Below, in pieces: positions 32,926 through 41,146 of a stretch of DNA of 64,000 nt. The notes under the pieces are model-generated. The model ran no database searches, was not told where the DNA came from, and saw only the letters and a program-made list of their open reading frames with translations. A program made the position numbers and the translations under genes. How positions within the stretch are numbered: position 1 is the stretch's first letter; each line of letters starts with the position of its first letter. The stretch is from Edaphobacter bradus. Its GTDB lineage: Bacteria > Acidobacteriota > Terriglobia > Terriglobales > Acidobacteriaceae. Where the stretch lies: positions 248,001-312,000 of the forward strand of contig NZ_JAGSYF010000003.1 in the NCBI RefSeq assembly GCF_025685645.1, in the 5' to 3' direction.

Positions 32926-35568
32926 GTGCTGGTTGCTGCGTGCTGGTTCGCGCTGGGGATGGCGATGGCGCGCAGTTGGCACGAGCCCGTGGTTCTGCTG
33001 GTGGCTGTGAGTTTGCTGTTCGTGCTTGCGATGGCAGCGCTGCGGTGGTCGCTCCGCGTGGCCGTGGTTCCTGTGGCTGGACTGTGGATCGCGGCGGGAT
33101 TCTGTTGCTGGCAACTGCGGCCGGTTCCTGCTGCGCAGACCGAGTTGAAGCAGTACGCCGATGGGTTGAGCCGCGAGGTTCGGGGCCGCGTCGTGCGCGT
33201 GCGGGAGCTTCCGCCACGCACGAAGGCTGCCGATCAGGACAACGATCCGGCGTGGTGGATCGAGCGGGAGCCTGAGGCCGCTGAAGCGGTCTCGCTGGAT
33301 GTGCAGGTGGAGGCTGTCGAGGAGGTGACGCCGGATGTCTCGCGCATGGTGCCTGTCGAGGGCGGCGTGCGTGTGACGGTCTTGGCGAGCGATGCGGCGC
33401 TGCCTGCGCTTCATTGTGGCGACATCGTCGACGCTCCGATGCGGCTGAAGGTGCCGGAACGTTATCGCGACCCGGGCGCGTGGCAGTATGCGGATTTTCT
33501 GCTGGCGCAGGGCATCGGAGTCCATGCGAGTGTGCGTACCGCGAAGCTGCGCGTGATCGAGAGCGGAGCGCCGAGCCTGCAGTGCCGCCTGTATGCCGCG
33601 CAGAGTTGGGCCTCGGGAAAGATGCTCGGCTTTGTGCGCTCGCGCCCGAACCGGCGTCTGCCGCAAGCGATGCGCCTGACGGAAGAAGATGCCGGAATGC
33701 TGAACGCAATGCTCTTTGGAGATCGCACTCGGCTGAATCACGTGCTGCGTCTGGGTTTTGAACGCACGGGGTCGTTTCATCTCTTCGTCGTCTCCGGCAT
33801 GCATGTGGCGTTGCTGGCAGGCATGGTGCTGTGGATTGCGCGGCGGCTGCGAGTACGCGAGTGGCTGGCTACACCGCTGACACTTTTGCTGACGGCGGCG
33901 TATGCCCTGCTGACAGGCTTCGGCGCACCGGTGCAGCGAGCGCTCTTTATGACGGCGGTGTTTCTGACGGCGCGGCTGCTCGCGCGCGAACGCAGCGTAC
34001 TGAACGCGCTTGGTGCGGCGGCGCTGGCTGAGCTGGTGTTGTCGCCGGCGAGTCTGTTCGAAGCTAGCTTCCAGATGACGTTTCTTGCGATCGTCGCGAT
34101 TGGCGGGATTGCTGTGCCGCTGGGAGAGCGCGGCTTCCTGGAGTACGCACGTGCGGCTGAGAACATTCGCGACCTCTGGCGGGACCGGGCGCTTCGCCCG
34201 GCGGTGGCACAGTTTCGTGTGATGCTGCGGCTGTGGGGCGAGATGCTGAACCGTCTCCTCGGAAACTGGTCATACGGGCTCCCTGCGATGCTGCTGGGGC
34301 TTCTGCTGTGGGTCGCGGAGCTGGCGCTGATTGGAGTAGTTGCCGAGATGGTGATGGCGCTGCCGATGGCAATGTACTTCCATCGCGCGACTCTGTTTGC
34401 ATTGCCGGCCAATATAGTGACCGTGCCTGTGGTCGGGGTGCTGGCTCCGCTGGCCATCGTAACGTTCTGCGCAGCGTTGGTGAGTCCACCGCTGGCGGCG
34501 GCTCCGGCTGCCGTGACAGCGATGTTGCTTCACGGCATCGAATGGGTGATCGGGCACGTGAGTCATCTGCATACCGCCGATGTGCGCGTACCCGCACCGG
34601 TGTGGTGGGTCGCATTGTTTGCCGTCGCGGCGTGGGCCTTCTGCTGCTGGGCGGTGCGTCGATCCAGCGCGTGGGCGTGGGTTGCTGTGATGACGCTGCC
34701 TTTGGTGACTGTGCTTGTCCTGTGGCCTGAGCCTGCGCTGGTCTCGCATGGGAAGCTCGAGGTGACGGCGATCGATGTAGGACAGGGTGATTCACTGCTG
34801 GTCGTTAGCCCGCAGGGCGAGACGATGCTGGTGGATGCAGGCGGACCAGTGGGTGGAGTGAACGAGGCCGCATCGGCGATGAGCGTCTTCGACGTAGGCG
34901 AGGAGGTCGTGTCGCCTTATCTGTGGTCGCGTCGGATACGACGGCTCGACGTGCTCGTGCTGAGCCATGCGCACAGCGATCACATGGGAGGAATGGCGGC
35001 CGTGATGCGGAGCTTCCGTCCAAGAGAGCTGTGGGTGAGCATCGATCCGGACTCAGAGGCGTATCGTGCACTGCTGGCCGAAGCGGCAGAGCTCGGTGTC
35101 TCCGTACGGCACCATCACGCGGGCGACGCGATGGACTGGAGCGGGACGCATGTGAGCGTGCTGGCTCCTGATGGGGACTACAGAAATGCGAGTGCCCCAC
35201 GGAACAATGATTCGCTGGTGATGCGCGTGGACTATGGCGCGGGCTCGGTACTACTGGAGGGCGACGCCGAAGCTCCGAGCGAGCAGGCTATGGTGGCTGA
35301 GCATCGTGTGGATCCTGTAACGCTGCTGAAGGTGGGGCACCACGGTAGCAGGTCGTCGACGACGCCGGACTTCCTGGCGGCCGCCGCGCCGAAGGATGCC
35401 GTGGTTTCAGTGGGACGGGGGAATACGTTCGGGCATCCGCGATTCGAGGTGATTGAACGGATTGCTGACAGAGCGACGAGGCTTTATCGAACGGACCAGT
35501 TCGGCGTTACGACGTTTTTGATCGGACGCGACGGAAGCATTCGTGAGGTTGTAGGCGCCGCCGACTGA
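32926..35568 (+). CDS. comEC: ComEC/Rec2-family DNA-uptake channel protein
   Basis: 880 residues from GTG 32926. Three parts are visible. The N-terminal ~300 residues hold hydrophobic segments and an OB-like DUF4131 region (REVRGRVVRVRELP, VRVTVLASDAALPALHCGDIVDAPMRL). The middle (~290-600) is the multi-helix Competence domain (GSFHLFVVSGMHVALLAGM, LTAAYALLTGFGAPVQRALFMT). The C-terminus is a metallo-beta-lactamase domain: DVGQGDSLLVVSP, SHAHSDHMGG near residue 682, DSLVMRVDYGAGSVLLEGD, KVGHHGS. ComEC moves single-stranded DNA across the inner membrane. The start is unsure; the frame stays open upstream through the end of the methyltransferase gene, and only GTG codons are available. Confidence 0.9.
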   Translation: MLVAACWFALGMAMARSWHEPVVLLVAVSLLFVLAMAALRWSLRVAVVPVAGLWIAAGFCCWQLRPVPAAQTELKQYADGLSREVRGRVVRVRELPPRTKAADQDNDPAWWIEREPEAAEAVSLDVQVEAVEEVTPDVSRMVPVEGGVRVTVLASDAALPALHCGDIVDAPMRLKVPERYRDPGAWQYADFLLAQGIGVHASVRTAKLRVIESGAPSLQCRLYAAQSWASGKMLGFVRSRPNRRLPQAMRLTEEDAGMLNAMLFGDRTRLNHVLRLGFERTGSFHLFVVSGMHVALLAGMVLWIARRLRVREWLATPLTLLLTAAYALLTGFGAPVQRALFMTAVFLTARLLARERSVLNALGAAALAELVLSPASLFEASFQMTFLAIVAIGGIAVPLGERGFLEYARAAENIRDLWRDRALRPAVAQFRVMLRLWGEMLNRLLGNWSYGLPAMLLGLLLWVAELALIGVVAEMVMALPMAMYFHRATLFALPANIVTVPVVGVLAPLAIVTFCAALVSPPLAAAPAAVTAMLLHGIEWVIGHVSHLHTADVRVPAPVWWVALFAVAAWAFCCWAVRRSSAWAWVAVMTLPLVTVLVLWPEPALVSHGKLEVTAIDVGQGDSLLVVSPQGETMLVDAGGPVGGVNEAASAMSVFDVGEEVVSPYLWSRRIRRLDVLVLSHAHSDHMGGMAAVMRSFRPRELWVSIDPDSEAYRALLAEAAELGVSVRHHHAGDAMDWSGTHVSVLAPDGDYRNASAPRNNDSLVMRVDYGAGSVLLEGDAEAPSEQAMVAEHRVDPVTLLKVGHHGSRSSTTPDFLAAAAPKDAVVSVGRGNTFGHPRFEVIERIADRATRLYRTDQFGVTTFLIGRDGSIREVVGAAD

Positions 35569-35685
35569 CGCAAGACAAAAACAATGTGCGGAACCTGCGT
35601 CGGCTCCTGCCACTTAAGTTGTGGAAGGCAGGATGCGCCGGGCCGAGGTTTCGGAGTAGTGTGGAGAGCAGCGGAGGCTCAGCCT

Positions 35686-35961
35686 ATGGATTTGGACGAA
35701 TCTGGGAAAGACGTCGTTGTACCTGGTCCGGAGGAGATGGCAGAAGAGCAGAAGCTGATCCGGCGGCTGCAAATCATGATGAACATGGTGATGCAGGTGA
35801 TCGCGCAGGACGCGTCGCTCACCGTGGACGAGGCATCGCAGATGATCGCCGACTCACGGAAGGCAGCGCTCACCATGTTTCCCGGCAAGGAACTGGCGTA
35901 CGACCTGATATGGAGGCCGCGCTTTCAGCGGTTGATGCGGGAACGGTTTCGGATGATGTGA
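35686..35961 (+). CDS. Conserved hypothetical protein, 91 residues
   Basis: Start at ATG 35686, with GGAGG eight bases upstream; the in-frame extension to 35584 lacks a ribosome site. The protein is soluble and helical (EEMAEEQKLIRRLQIMMNMVMQVIAQDASLT, VDEASQMIADSRKAALTMFP, DLIWRPRFQRLMRERF). I recall similar short proteins as hypothetical in other acidobacteria. It follows comEC by about 120 bases and precedes a convergent secreted protein. No function can be assigned. Confidence 0.72.
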   Translation: MDLDESGKDVVVPGPEEMAEEQKLIRRLQIMMNMVMQVIAQDASLTVDEASQMIADSRKAALTMFPGKELAYDLIWRPRFQRLMRERFRMM

Positions 35962-35963
35962 GT

Positions 35964-37208
35964 CTACTGCGCGGCTTTGGATGTCGCGGCTTCATCAGGA
36001 ACAGCGATGGCCACGCCAGTCATGTCTCCGGCGATGACGATGGGCTGCTGCTGAGGACCGTAGGTCTTGATCGTGGTTTCTTTCGTGTGCGTCGGCGGAA
36101 AGGTTCCCGGCGGGCCGTTCGGTATCTCCTCACGGCTGACATCGCGCGCATTGGTGACTTTGAGAATGTAGTTACCCTCGGGAACAAAGTCGAAGCGAAA
36201 GGTGGAATCGTCCTTGTCAACCTTGGCCGAAGCTGCCTCGGAGTTGTCATCCGGGTAAAGAAGAACCGCCGTGCCAGCATTGACGACGCGGCCGGTGCGG
36301 GCCTGGACGATCCCTCCGGTGACGCTGTGCAGCTTTGAGATGGGAATGACGATATCCTCGTTGGAGTCGTCTTCGCCATCATTGAGCTTGATGTGTGTGG
36401 CGTTCCGCTGGCGGGTCTCGCCGCCAGAGTAGATGCGTATTCCAAATTTCGTGCTGCCAGAGGAGCTACCGCCAGAGCTTGTGGCGCTGTCGAAGAGGTG
36501 GGTGATGTAATTCTCGCTGACCTCAAGGCTGGTTTCAAGGATGTACTCGCCTGCGGGCAGACCGACGATGCGATAGCGGCCCTGGTCGTCGGAGGCGGGG
36601 CGATTTTTGCCCGCGACGCTTTGAATCCTGACACCAACCCATTTGCCGCTGCTGTCCTTACGGCGAACGCGTATGTTAAGACCGGGTGCCGGACTGCCGT
36701 CATCGTAGCGAATGAAACCGCTGATGGAAGCGCCGCGCCGCAACTGAATGTCAATATTGCTGATGCGATTCGGATCAACTGCAACAGTAGGTAGCACGCT
36801 GGCGATGAACTTCTGCATCTCCAACGAAGGGTGTGCAAGGTCGTCGCTGGTGAGTTGCGCGGTTGGCGAGATGTAGCCTGGATATTCGACAACGACATAG
36901 TAGTAGCCTGGCGTGACACGCGGCATGGTGAAGCTGCCATCGAGCCCGGTATCGACAGGCGTAAGCATCAACTGCTGAGAACGGCCATCGCTTTGCGTGG
37001 GCGTCCGGGAATCGGGCGCGTCAGTGATGGGCAGCAACGTCACGCTGGCAAGGCGCGCCGGAACGTTGTTCTCGCAAGTGACGCGGCCCGTAACCGAGCC
37101 GTAGATAGGTTTGGCCACGTTCTGGACAGGCGGCTGCGCGGCCTGCTGGCCGGCTGCGGTGAGCGCGAACGAGACAAGAGCAGCGAGAGAACAAGTTAGA
37201 CGCAGCAT
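35964..37208 (-). CDS. Secreted carboxypeptidase-regulatory-like (CarboxypepD_reg) protein
   Basis: 414 residues from ATG 37208; TTG 37232 is an alternative. A signal peptide (MLRLTCSLAALVSFALTAAGQQ) precedes Ig-like beta-sandwiches. First comes a carboxypeptidase-regulatory-like domain (IYGSVTGRVTCENNVPARLASVTLLP, GSFTMPRVTPGYYYVVVEYPGY), then a second (GASISGFIRYDDGSPAPGLNIRVRRKD, GRYRIVGLPAGEYILET), and a third near the C-terminus (HSVTGGIVQARTGRVVNAGTAVLLYPDD, FRFDFVPEGNYILKVTNA). There is no TonB-dependent barrel attached, so it acts alone. Such domains are common in acidobacterial surface proteins. The ligand is unknown. Confidence 0.75.
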   Translation of the reverse strand: MLRLTCSLAALVSFALTAAGQQAAQPPVQNVAKPIYGSVTGRVTCENNVPARLASVTLLPITDAPDSRTPTQSDGRSQQLMLTPVDTGLDGSFTMPRVTPGYYYVVVEYPGYISPTAQLTSDDLAHPSLEMQKFIASVLPTVAVDPNRISNIDIQLRRGASISGFIRYDDGSPAPGLNIRVRRKDSSGKWVGVRIQSVAGKNRPASDDQGRYRIVGLPAGEYILETSLEVSENYITHLFDSATSSGGSSSGSTKFGIRIYSGGETRQRNATHIKLNDGEDDSNEDIVIPISKLHSVTGGIVQARTGRVVNAGTAVLLYPDDNSEAASAKVDKDDSTFRFDFVPEGNYILKVTNARDVSREEIPNGPPGTFPPTHTKETTIKTYGPQQQPIVIAGDMTGVAIAVPDEAATSKAAQ

Positions 37209-37298
37209 GAGGAAAGTCTTCAAGATGGCCAACAGTCTAGCCTGAAGCGCAACAAGAGCACAGAAATTTCAGCGCCTGAGATGCTGTTAGGCTGGGTT

Positions 37299-37808
37299 AT
37301 GCAGATTCGACTGGCTGCGCTTGAAGACCTTCCCGCACTGATGGCTCTGGTGCGGAAGGTCGTTCCGCTGATGAGGGCCGTGGGGAATCTGCAGTGGGAC
37401 GAAAGCTATCCGAATGTAGAGGTCTTCACGCGGGACATCGAGCTGGTACAGTTGTGGATGGCAGAGATCGACGGCTCGGTTGCCGGAGTCGCCGCGGTGA
37501 CGACGGATCAGGAGCCCGAGTATGCGCAGGTGGGCTGGGACATCGAAGAGCCCGCCGTGGTTGTACACCGGCTCGCCGTGCATCCGGACTTTCGCGGCGC
37601 AGGCGTAGCGCAGGCACTGTTGCAGCAGGCCGAGAGAGTCGCGGTGGAGCGTGGGATCTCCGTACTGCGCATTGATACGAATACACAGAATGAAGCGACC
37701 CAGAGACTCTTCCCCAAGCTGGGATACGTGCTGGCGGGCGAGATAGGGCTTGGCTTCAGACCCGGACTGCGGTTCCTTTGCTACGAAAAGCGGCTCGGCC
37801 AGGCGTGA
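37299..37808 (+). CDS. GNAT-family N-acetyltransferase
   Basis: 169 residues from ATG 37299 (an upstream in-frame ATG at 37281 is less likely). The GNAT fold is clear: MQIRLAALEDLPALMALVRKV at motif C/D, then GSVAGVAAVTTDQEPEYAQVGW, and the acetyl-CoA site VVHRLAVHPDFRGAGVAQALLQQAERVA (motif A with R/Q-x-x-G-x-A), ending with VLRIDTNTQNEATQRLFPKLGY (motif B). It is a cytosolic acyltransferase; the acceptor substrate cannot be predicted from sequence. Confidence 0.85.
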   Translation: MQIRLAALEDLPALMALVRKVVPLMRAVGNLQWDESYPNVEVFTRDIELVQLWMAEIDGSVAGVAAVTTDQEPEYAQVGWDIEEPAVVVHRLAVHPDFRGAGVAQALLQQAERVAVERGISVLRIDTNTQNEATQRLFPKLGYVLAGEIGLGFRPGLRFLCYEKRLGQA

Positions 37809-37974
37809 CGATCAGGCTTTCGCCGCTTGAGGCGGGTGGGCGAAGGGTAGAAGTCCAACGGTACATCCTTTTGCCTGATAAAAGAGAGCGTTAGCCTATA
37901 ACAGCGCAGGAGGTAGAATTCTCCCGACGCGATGTTTGCGTTCATACCGGTTTTTAAAAAGGCGGTGCTTTCTG

Positions 37975-39165
37975 ATGCGTATCAGTCTTCCAATTTCACG
38001 AGGACTCTTCGTGCTGATGCTGCTGGTCTCGGCTCCCATGGCGGGCCGCGCGCTTGATAACGGTCTGGCGAGAACGCCACCGATGGGCTGGAACAGCTGG
38101 AACAAGTACGCCTGCAAGGGCCTGAACGAAAAGGTGGTGCGCGAGACGGCCGATGCCATGGTCTCGAGCGGCATGAAGGACGCCGGCTACCAGTACGTCG
38201 TCATGGACGATTGCTGGCAGGTTGGCCGCGACGCGCAAGGCAACATCCTCGCTGACCCCGAGCGCTTCCCCTCCGGCATCAAGGCGCTGGCGGATTACGT
38301 TCACTCCAAGGGGTTGAAGTTCGGCCTCTATACCGATGTGGGGACGATGACGTGCGCCAAGCGACCCGGAAGCATCGGACATGAGTATCAGGACGCGAAG
38401 CAGTACGCGGCGTGGGGCGTCGACTACCTGAAGGAAGACTGGTGCAACACACTGCCGGGCCAGAACAGCGAGTCCTCGTACACACTGATGCGCAATGCAC
38501 TGGGTGAGGCGGGACGGCCGATCGTCTTCAGCATCTGCGAGTGGGGTTCGACCAAGCCGTGGCTGTGGGCCGGTCAGGTCGGCAATCTGTGGCGCGCAAC
38601 GCCCGACATTCAGGACTGCTGGGACTGCAAGCGTTCGTGGGGTGGCGGCGGCATTGCACCTATCCTCGACCTGATGGATGGGATTGAGAGCTACTCGGGG
38701 CCGGGACACTGGAACGATCCGGACATGCTCGAGGTCGGTAACGGCGGCATGACGAACGAGGAGTACAAAACGCACTTCAGCATGTGGGCGATGTTCTCTG
38801 CGCCATTGCTGGCCGGCAATGACATCTCCAACATGTCGCCGGAGACGAAGGAGATTCTGCTGAACAAGGACGTCATCGCGATCGATCAGGATGCGCTCGG
38901 ACAGCAGGCCCGCAGGGTAAAGAAGACCGGCGATCTCGAAGTGTGGTCGAAGCAGCTCAGCGACGGCGGGCGTGCGGTGGCGCTGGTGAACCGCAGCGCG
39001 GCGACAGCATCCATCTCCGCTTCATGGACGGACGTTGGTTATCCTGATTCGCTCTCGGCAACGGTGAGGGACCTATGGACGAAGAAGCTGTCAAGCAACG
39101 TGAAGGGCAGCTTCTCCGCCGACGTGCCGAGCCACGGCGTGGTGATGGTGCGGTTGAATCCATAG
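37975..39165 (+). CDS. Secreted alpha-galactosidase, GH27
   Basis: 396 residues from ATG 37975; AAGGCGG lies ten bases upstream. A signal peptide (~residues 1-26, cleavage near GRALDN) directs secretion. GH27 (beta/alpha)8 barrel: ARTPPMGWNSWN, YVVMDDCWQ, GLKFGLYTDVG, DYLKEDWC with nucleophile D155, ICEWG, PILDLMDG with the probable acid/base D232, and GHWNDPDMLEVGNGGM. The C-terminal beta domain is present. It removes terminal alpha-galactosyl groups, probably from plant galactosides such as raffinose or galactomannan. Confidence 0.93.
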   Translation: MRISLPISRGLFVLMLLVSAPMAGRALDNGLARTPPMGWNSWNKYACKGLNEKVVRETADAMVSSGMKDAGYQYVVMDDCWQVGRDAQGNILADPERFPSGIKALADYVHSKGLKFGLYTDVGTMTCAKRPGSIGHEYQDAKQYAAWGVDYLKEDWCNTLPGQNSESSYTLMRNALGEAGRPIVFSICEWGSTKPWLWAGQVGNLWRATPDIQDCWDCKRSWGGGGIAPILDLMDGIESYSGPGHWNDPDMLEVGNGGMTNEEYKTHFSMWAMFSAPLLAGNDISNMSPETKEILLNKDVIAIDQDALGQQARRVKKTGDLEVWSKQLSDGGRAVALVNRSAATASISASWTDVGYPDSLSATVRDLWTKKLSSNVKGSFSADVPSHGVVMVRLNP

Positions 39166-39187
39166 TCGTGCGTTGGAGATGAAACAG

Positions 39188-39216
39188 GAAGCCGCCGGTA
39201 GATTGCCGGCGGCTTC
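39188..39216. terminator. Bidirectional terminator between GH27 and the NHL lipoprotein
   Basis: 11-bp stem (GAAGCCGCCGG, seven-base loop, CCGGCGGCTTC) between two convergent genes, with T-rich sequence after it on the plus strand (TGCTCTT). Confidence 0.75.
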
Positions 39217-39221
39217 TGCTC

Positions 39222-41117
39222 TTACGGAAGCTGAGGAAGCCCGATGACCGGGGTCTTGATGGGAACGGCAAGACCCACGAACTCGGTGATCGAGTTGTTC
39301 CCGAAGTTCGAGACCCAGACGTTGCCGCTGGCGTCGATGGCGATGCCATAGGCCTCCAGCAGTGCCGCGTCCGGAGCCCATCCGGCTGCGGGCGAGAGCG
39401 CCTTTCCGGGCGCACTCGAGGCCGACCCGGCCAGCTCGCTCAACGAGTTGCCACGGAAGTTGGCGACCCACACATTGCCCGCGCCGTCGATGCTCAGGCC
39501 GACCGGATGCACGACCCCTCCACCGGTGTATCCGGAGGAGACAACGGCGTTCGTCGAAGACGAGATCTCGCTGATGCTGTCGCCGTAGAAGTTCGAGGCC
39601 CAGATATAGCCTCGCTGATCGATCGCCAATCCCTGCGGGCTGTCACAGCAGTGAATGTTGGTGAACTGCTTGCCGTCCGCGGAGATGCGCGTGAGATAGT
39701 CACCGCCCTCATTGGCGATCCAGCCATTGTGGTTTCCATCGATGGCGACGGCGACAGGAAAGGCGAGGCCGGAGTCCGCTCCGCTCGGTGGAATGTAGCC
39801 GGAGGTTCCGGAGAGCGGCTGGCCCGTGCTCGAGAGCAACGTGACGCGGGAGTTGCCGTAGTCGACGACCCAGGCAGTGCTATTAGTGTCAATCGCGATG
39901 GACACCGGATAGTTCAGGCCACCGCTGCTGAAGCCTGTCGCTCCGGAGACAGGCTGGCCGCTCGAGTTCAGCTCCGTGACCGTGCCGAGCGCGGTGTTGA
40001 CGGCGTAGGGGCTGTTCTCGTTGGGGACCCAGACGTTGTCCAGGCTGTCGATGGCAAGACCGTAGGAGGAGTTCAGCCCAGAGCCGGTGATTCCGTTAGC
40101 GAAGAGCGGTTTGCCGGTCGGCGAGAACTCGGAGGCCGCATTGAAGTAGTTCGCCACCCAGATGTTGCCGCTGGAGTCGGCGGCGATGCCCGTGGGTTCG
40201 TTCATTCCCCCGCCATTAAAGTTGACGAAGAGCGTCCAGTCCGCAGGTGCGCTAGTAAGGGCCGGCTGAAATGCGGTGCTCGCCGTCGAGAGGCTATACA
40301 GCGTGGCAACGTTGCTGCCCGGATTGCGGACGAGATTGAGCGCGGCATCGAGCGTGTTCGAAGGAGCCGTTGAGCCGCTGACGGTCGCCGCCGCAAAGAG
40401 CTGCGTGCAGGCGGTTGAGGAGGCCGTCGCCGCGACACAGGTGTTGAGCAGGTTCGCGAGCGTGTTGATCCTGGCCGCAGGCGAACTTCCGTTGCTCGGG
40501 AAGGCCGATCCAGGCGAGGTTCCCGCAGACGGGTCTGCGAGGCTTGCCGTCGTGGCGAAGGCATTGCTGAGACCTCTGGCATTCGTTGAGCTGGCGCCGA
40601 CATTGCCTCCCGCAGACAGGAACTGCGACAGAGCCCACGCGGAGGCAGCGGTCGTCACCTCATTGACGGTAAACTTCTCCGCCGACGTAATCCCGTTGCA
40701 GGCCCCGATGGCATCCACCAGTACAATCGTCGCGTTGGCAGAGCCGGTGCCCACCTTTCCGCCGTGCGCGACCACATAGACCATCGACGTCGCCGAGGGA
40801 CAACTATAGGACGCGGGAACCGTGAAGGCTCCGGTTGCATCCGTCGTGAGGGTTGTTGTCATAAGCGAGGTAGGCGTCGAGCCGTTGCCTGACGTACCGG
40901 CAGCGTAGGCCTGCACGGTGGCTCCCACCACGGGCTGGCTCCCCGCCATCACCTTGCCGGTAAAGCTCTGCCCCGGATAGCCGGATACCGCGCCCGGCCC
41001 AGAGCCCGACGGTGTGCCTCCAGAGCCGCAACCGGAGACCGTCAGGACGACAAGGCTGGCCACGACCAAACCGAGAGCAAGAAATGAGCGATGTGACTTC
41101 ACCTTCACCAGGAACAT
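39222..41117 (-). CDS. NHL-repeat lipoprotein
   Basis: 631 residues from ATG 41117. Lipoprotein signal: the lipobox LTVSGC places the lipidated cysteine near residue 30, followed by a Gly/Ser-rich linker. About 200 residues with an Ig-like part (SFTGKVMAGSQPVVGATVQAYA) precede a beta-propeller of repeated NHL units, each beginning with a strand such as GIAADSSGNIWVANY, GLAIDSLDNVWVPN, SIAIDTNSTAWVVDYGNSRV, AVAIDGNHNGWIANEGGDY, GLAIDQRGYIWASNFYGDSI, GLSIDGAGNVWVANFRGNSL and GIAIDASGNVWVSNFGNNSI. Six to seven units fit one propeller. Such proteins bind ligands or sense extracellular signals; no enzyme motif is visible. Confidence 0.85.
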   Translation of the reverse strand: MFLVKVKSHRSFLALGLVVASLVVLTVSGCGSGGTPSGSGPGAVSGYPGQSFTGKVMAGSQPVVGATVQAYAAGTSGNGSTPTSLMTTTLTTDATGAFTVPASYSCPSATSMVYVVAHGGKVGTGSANATIVLVDAIGACNGITSAEKFTVNEVTTAASAWALSQFLSAGGNVGASSTNARGLSNAFATTASLADPSAGTSPGSAFPSNGSSPAARINTLANLLNTCVAATASSTACTQLFAAATVSGSTAPSNTLDAALNLVRNPGSNVATLYSLSTASTAFQPALTSAPADWTLFVNFNGGGMNEPTGIAADSSGNIWVANYFNAASEFSPTGKPLFANGITGSGLNSSYGLAIDSLDNVWVPNENSPYAVNTALGTVTELNSSGQPVSGATGFSSGGLNYPVSIAIDTNSTAWVVDYGNSRVTLLSSTGQPLSGTSGYIPPSGADSGLAFPVAVAIDGNHNGWIANEGGDYLTRISADGKQFTNIHCCDSPQGLAIDQRGYIWASNFYGDSISEISSSTNAVVSSGYTGGGVVHPVGLSIDGAGNVWVANFRGNSLSELAGSASSAPGKALSPAAGWAPDAALLEAYGIAIDASGNVWVSNFGNNSITEFVGLAVPIKTPVIGLPQLP

Positions 41118-41146
41118 GGACACCTATTGGAAGAAGCCACCCCAGT

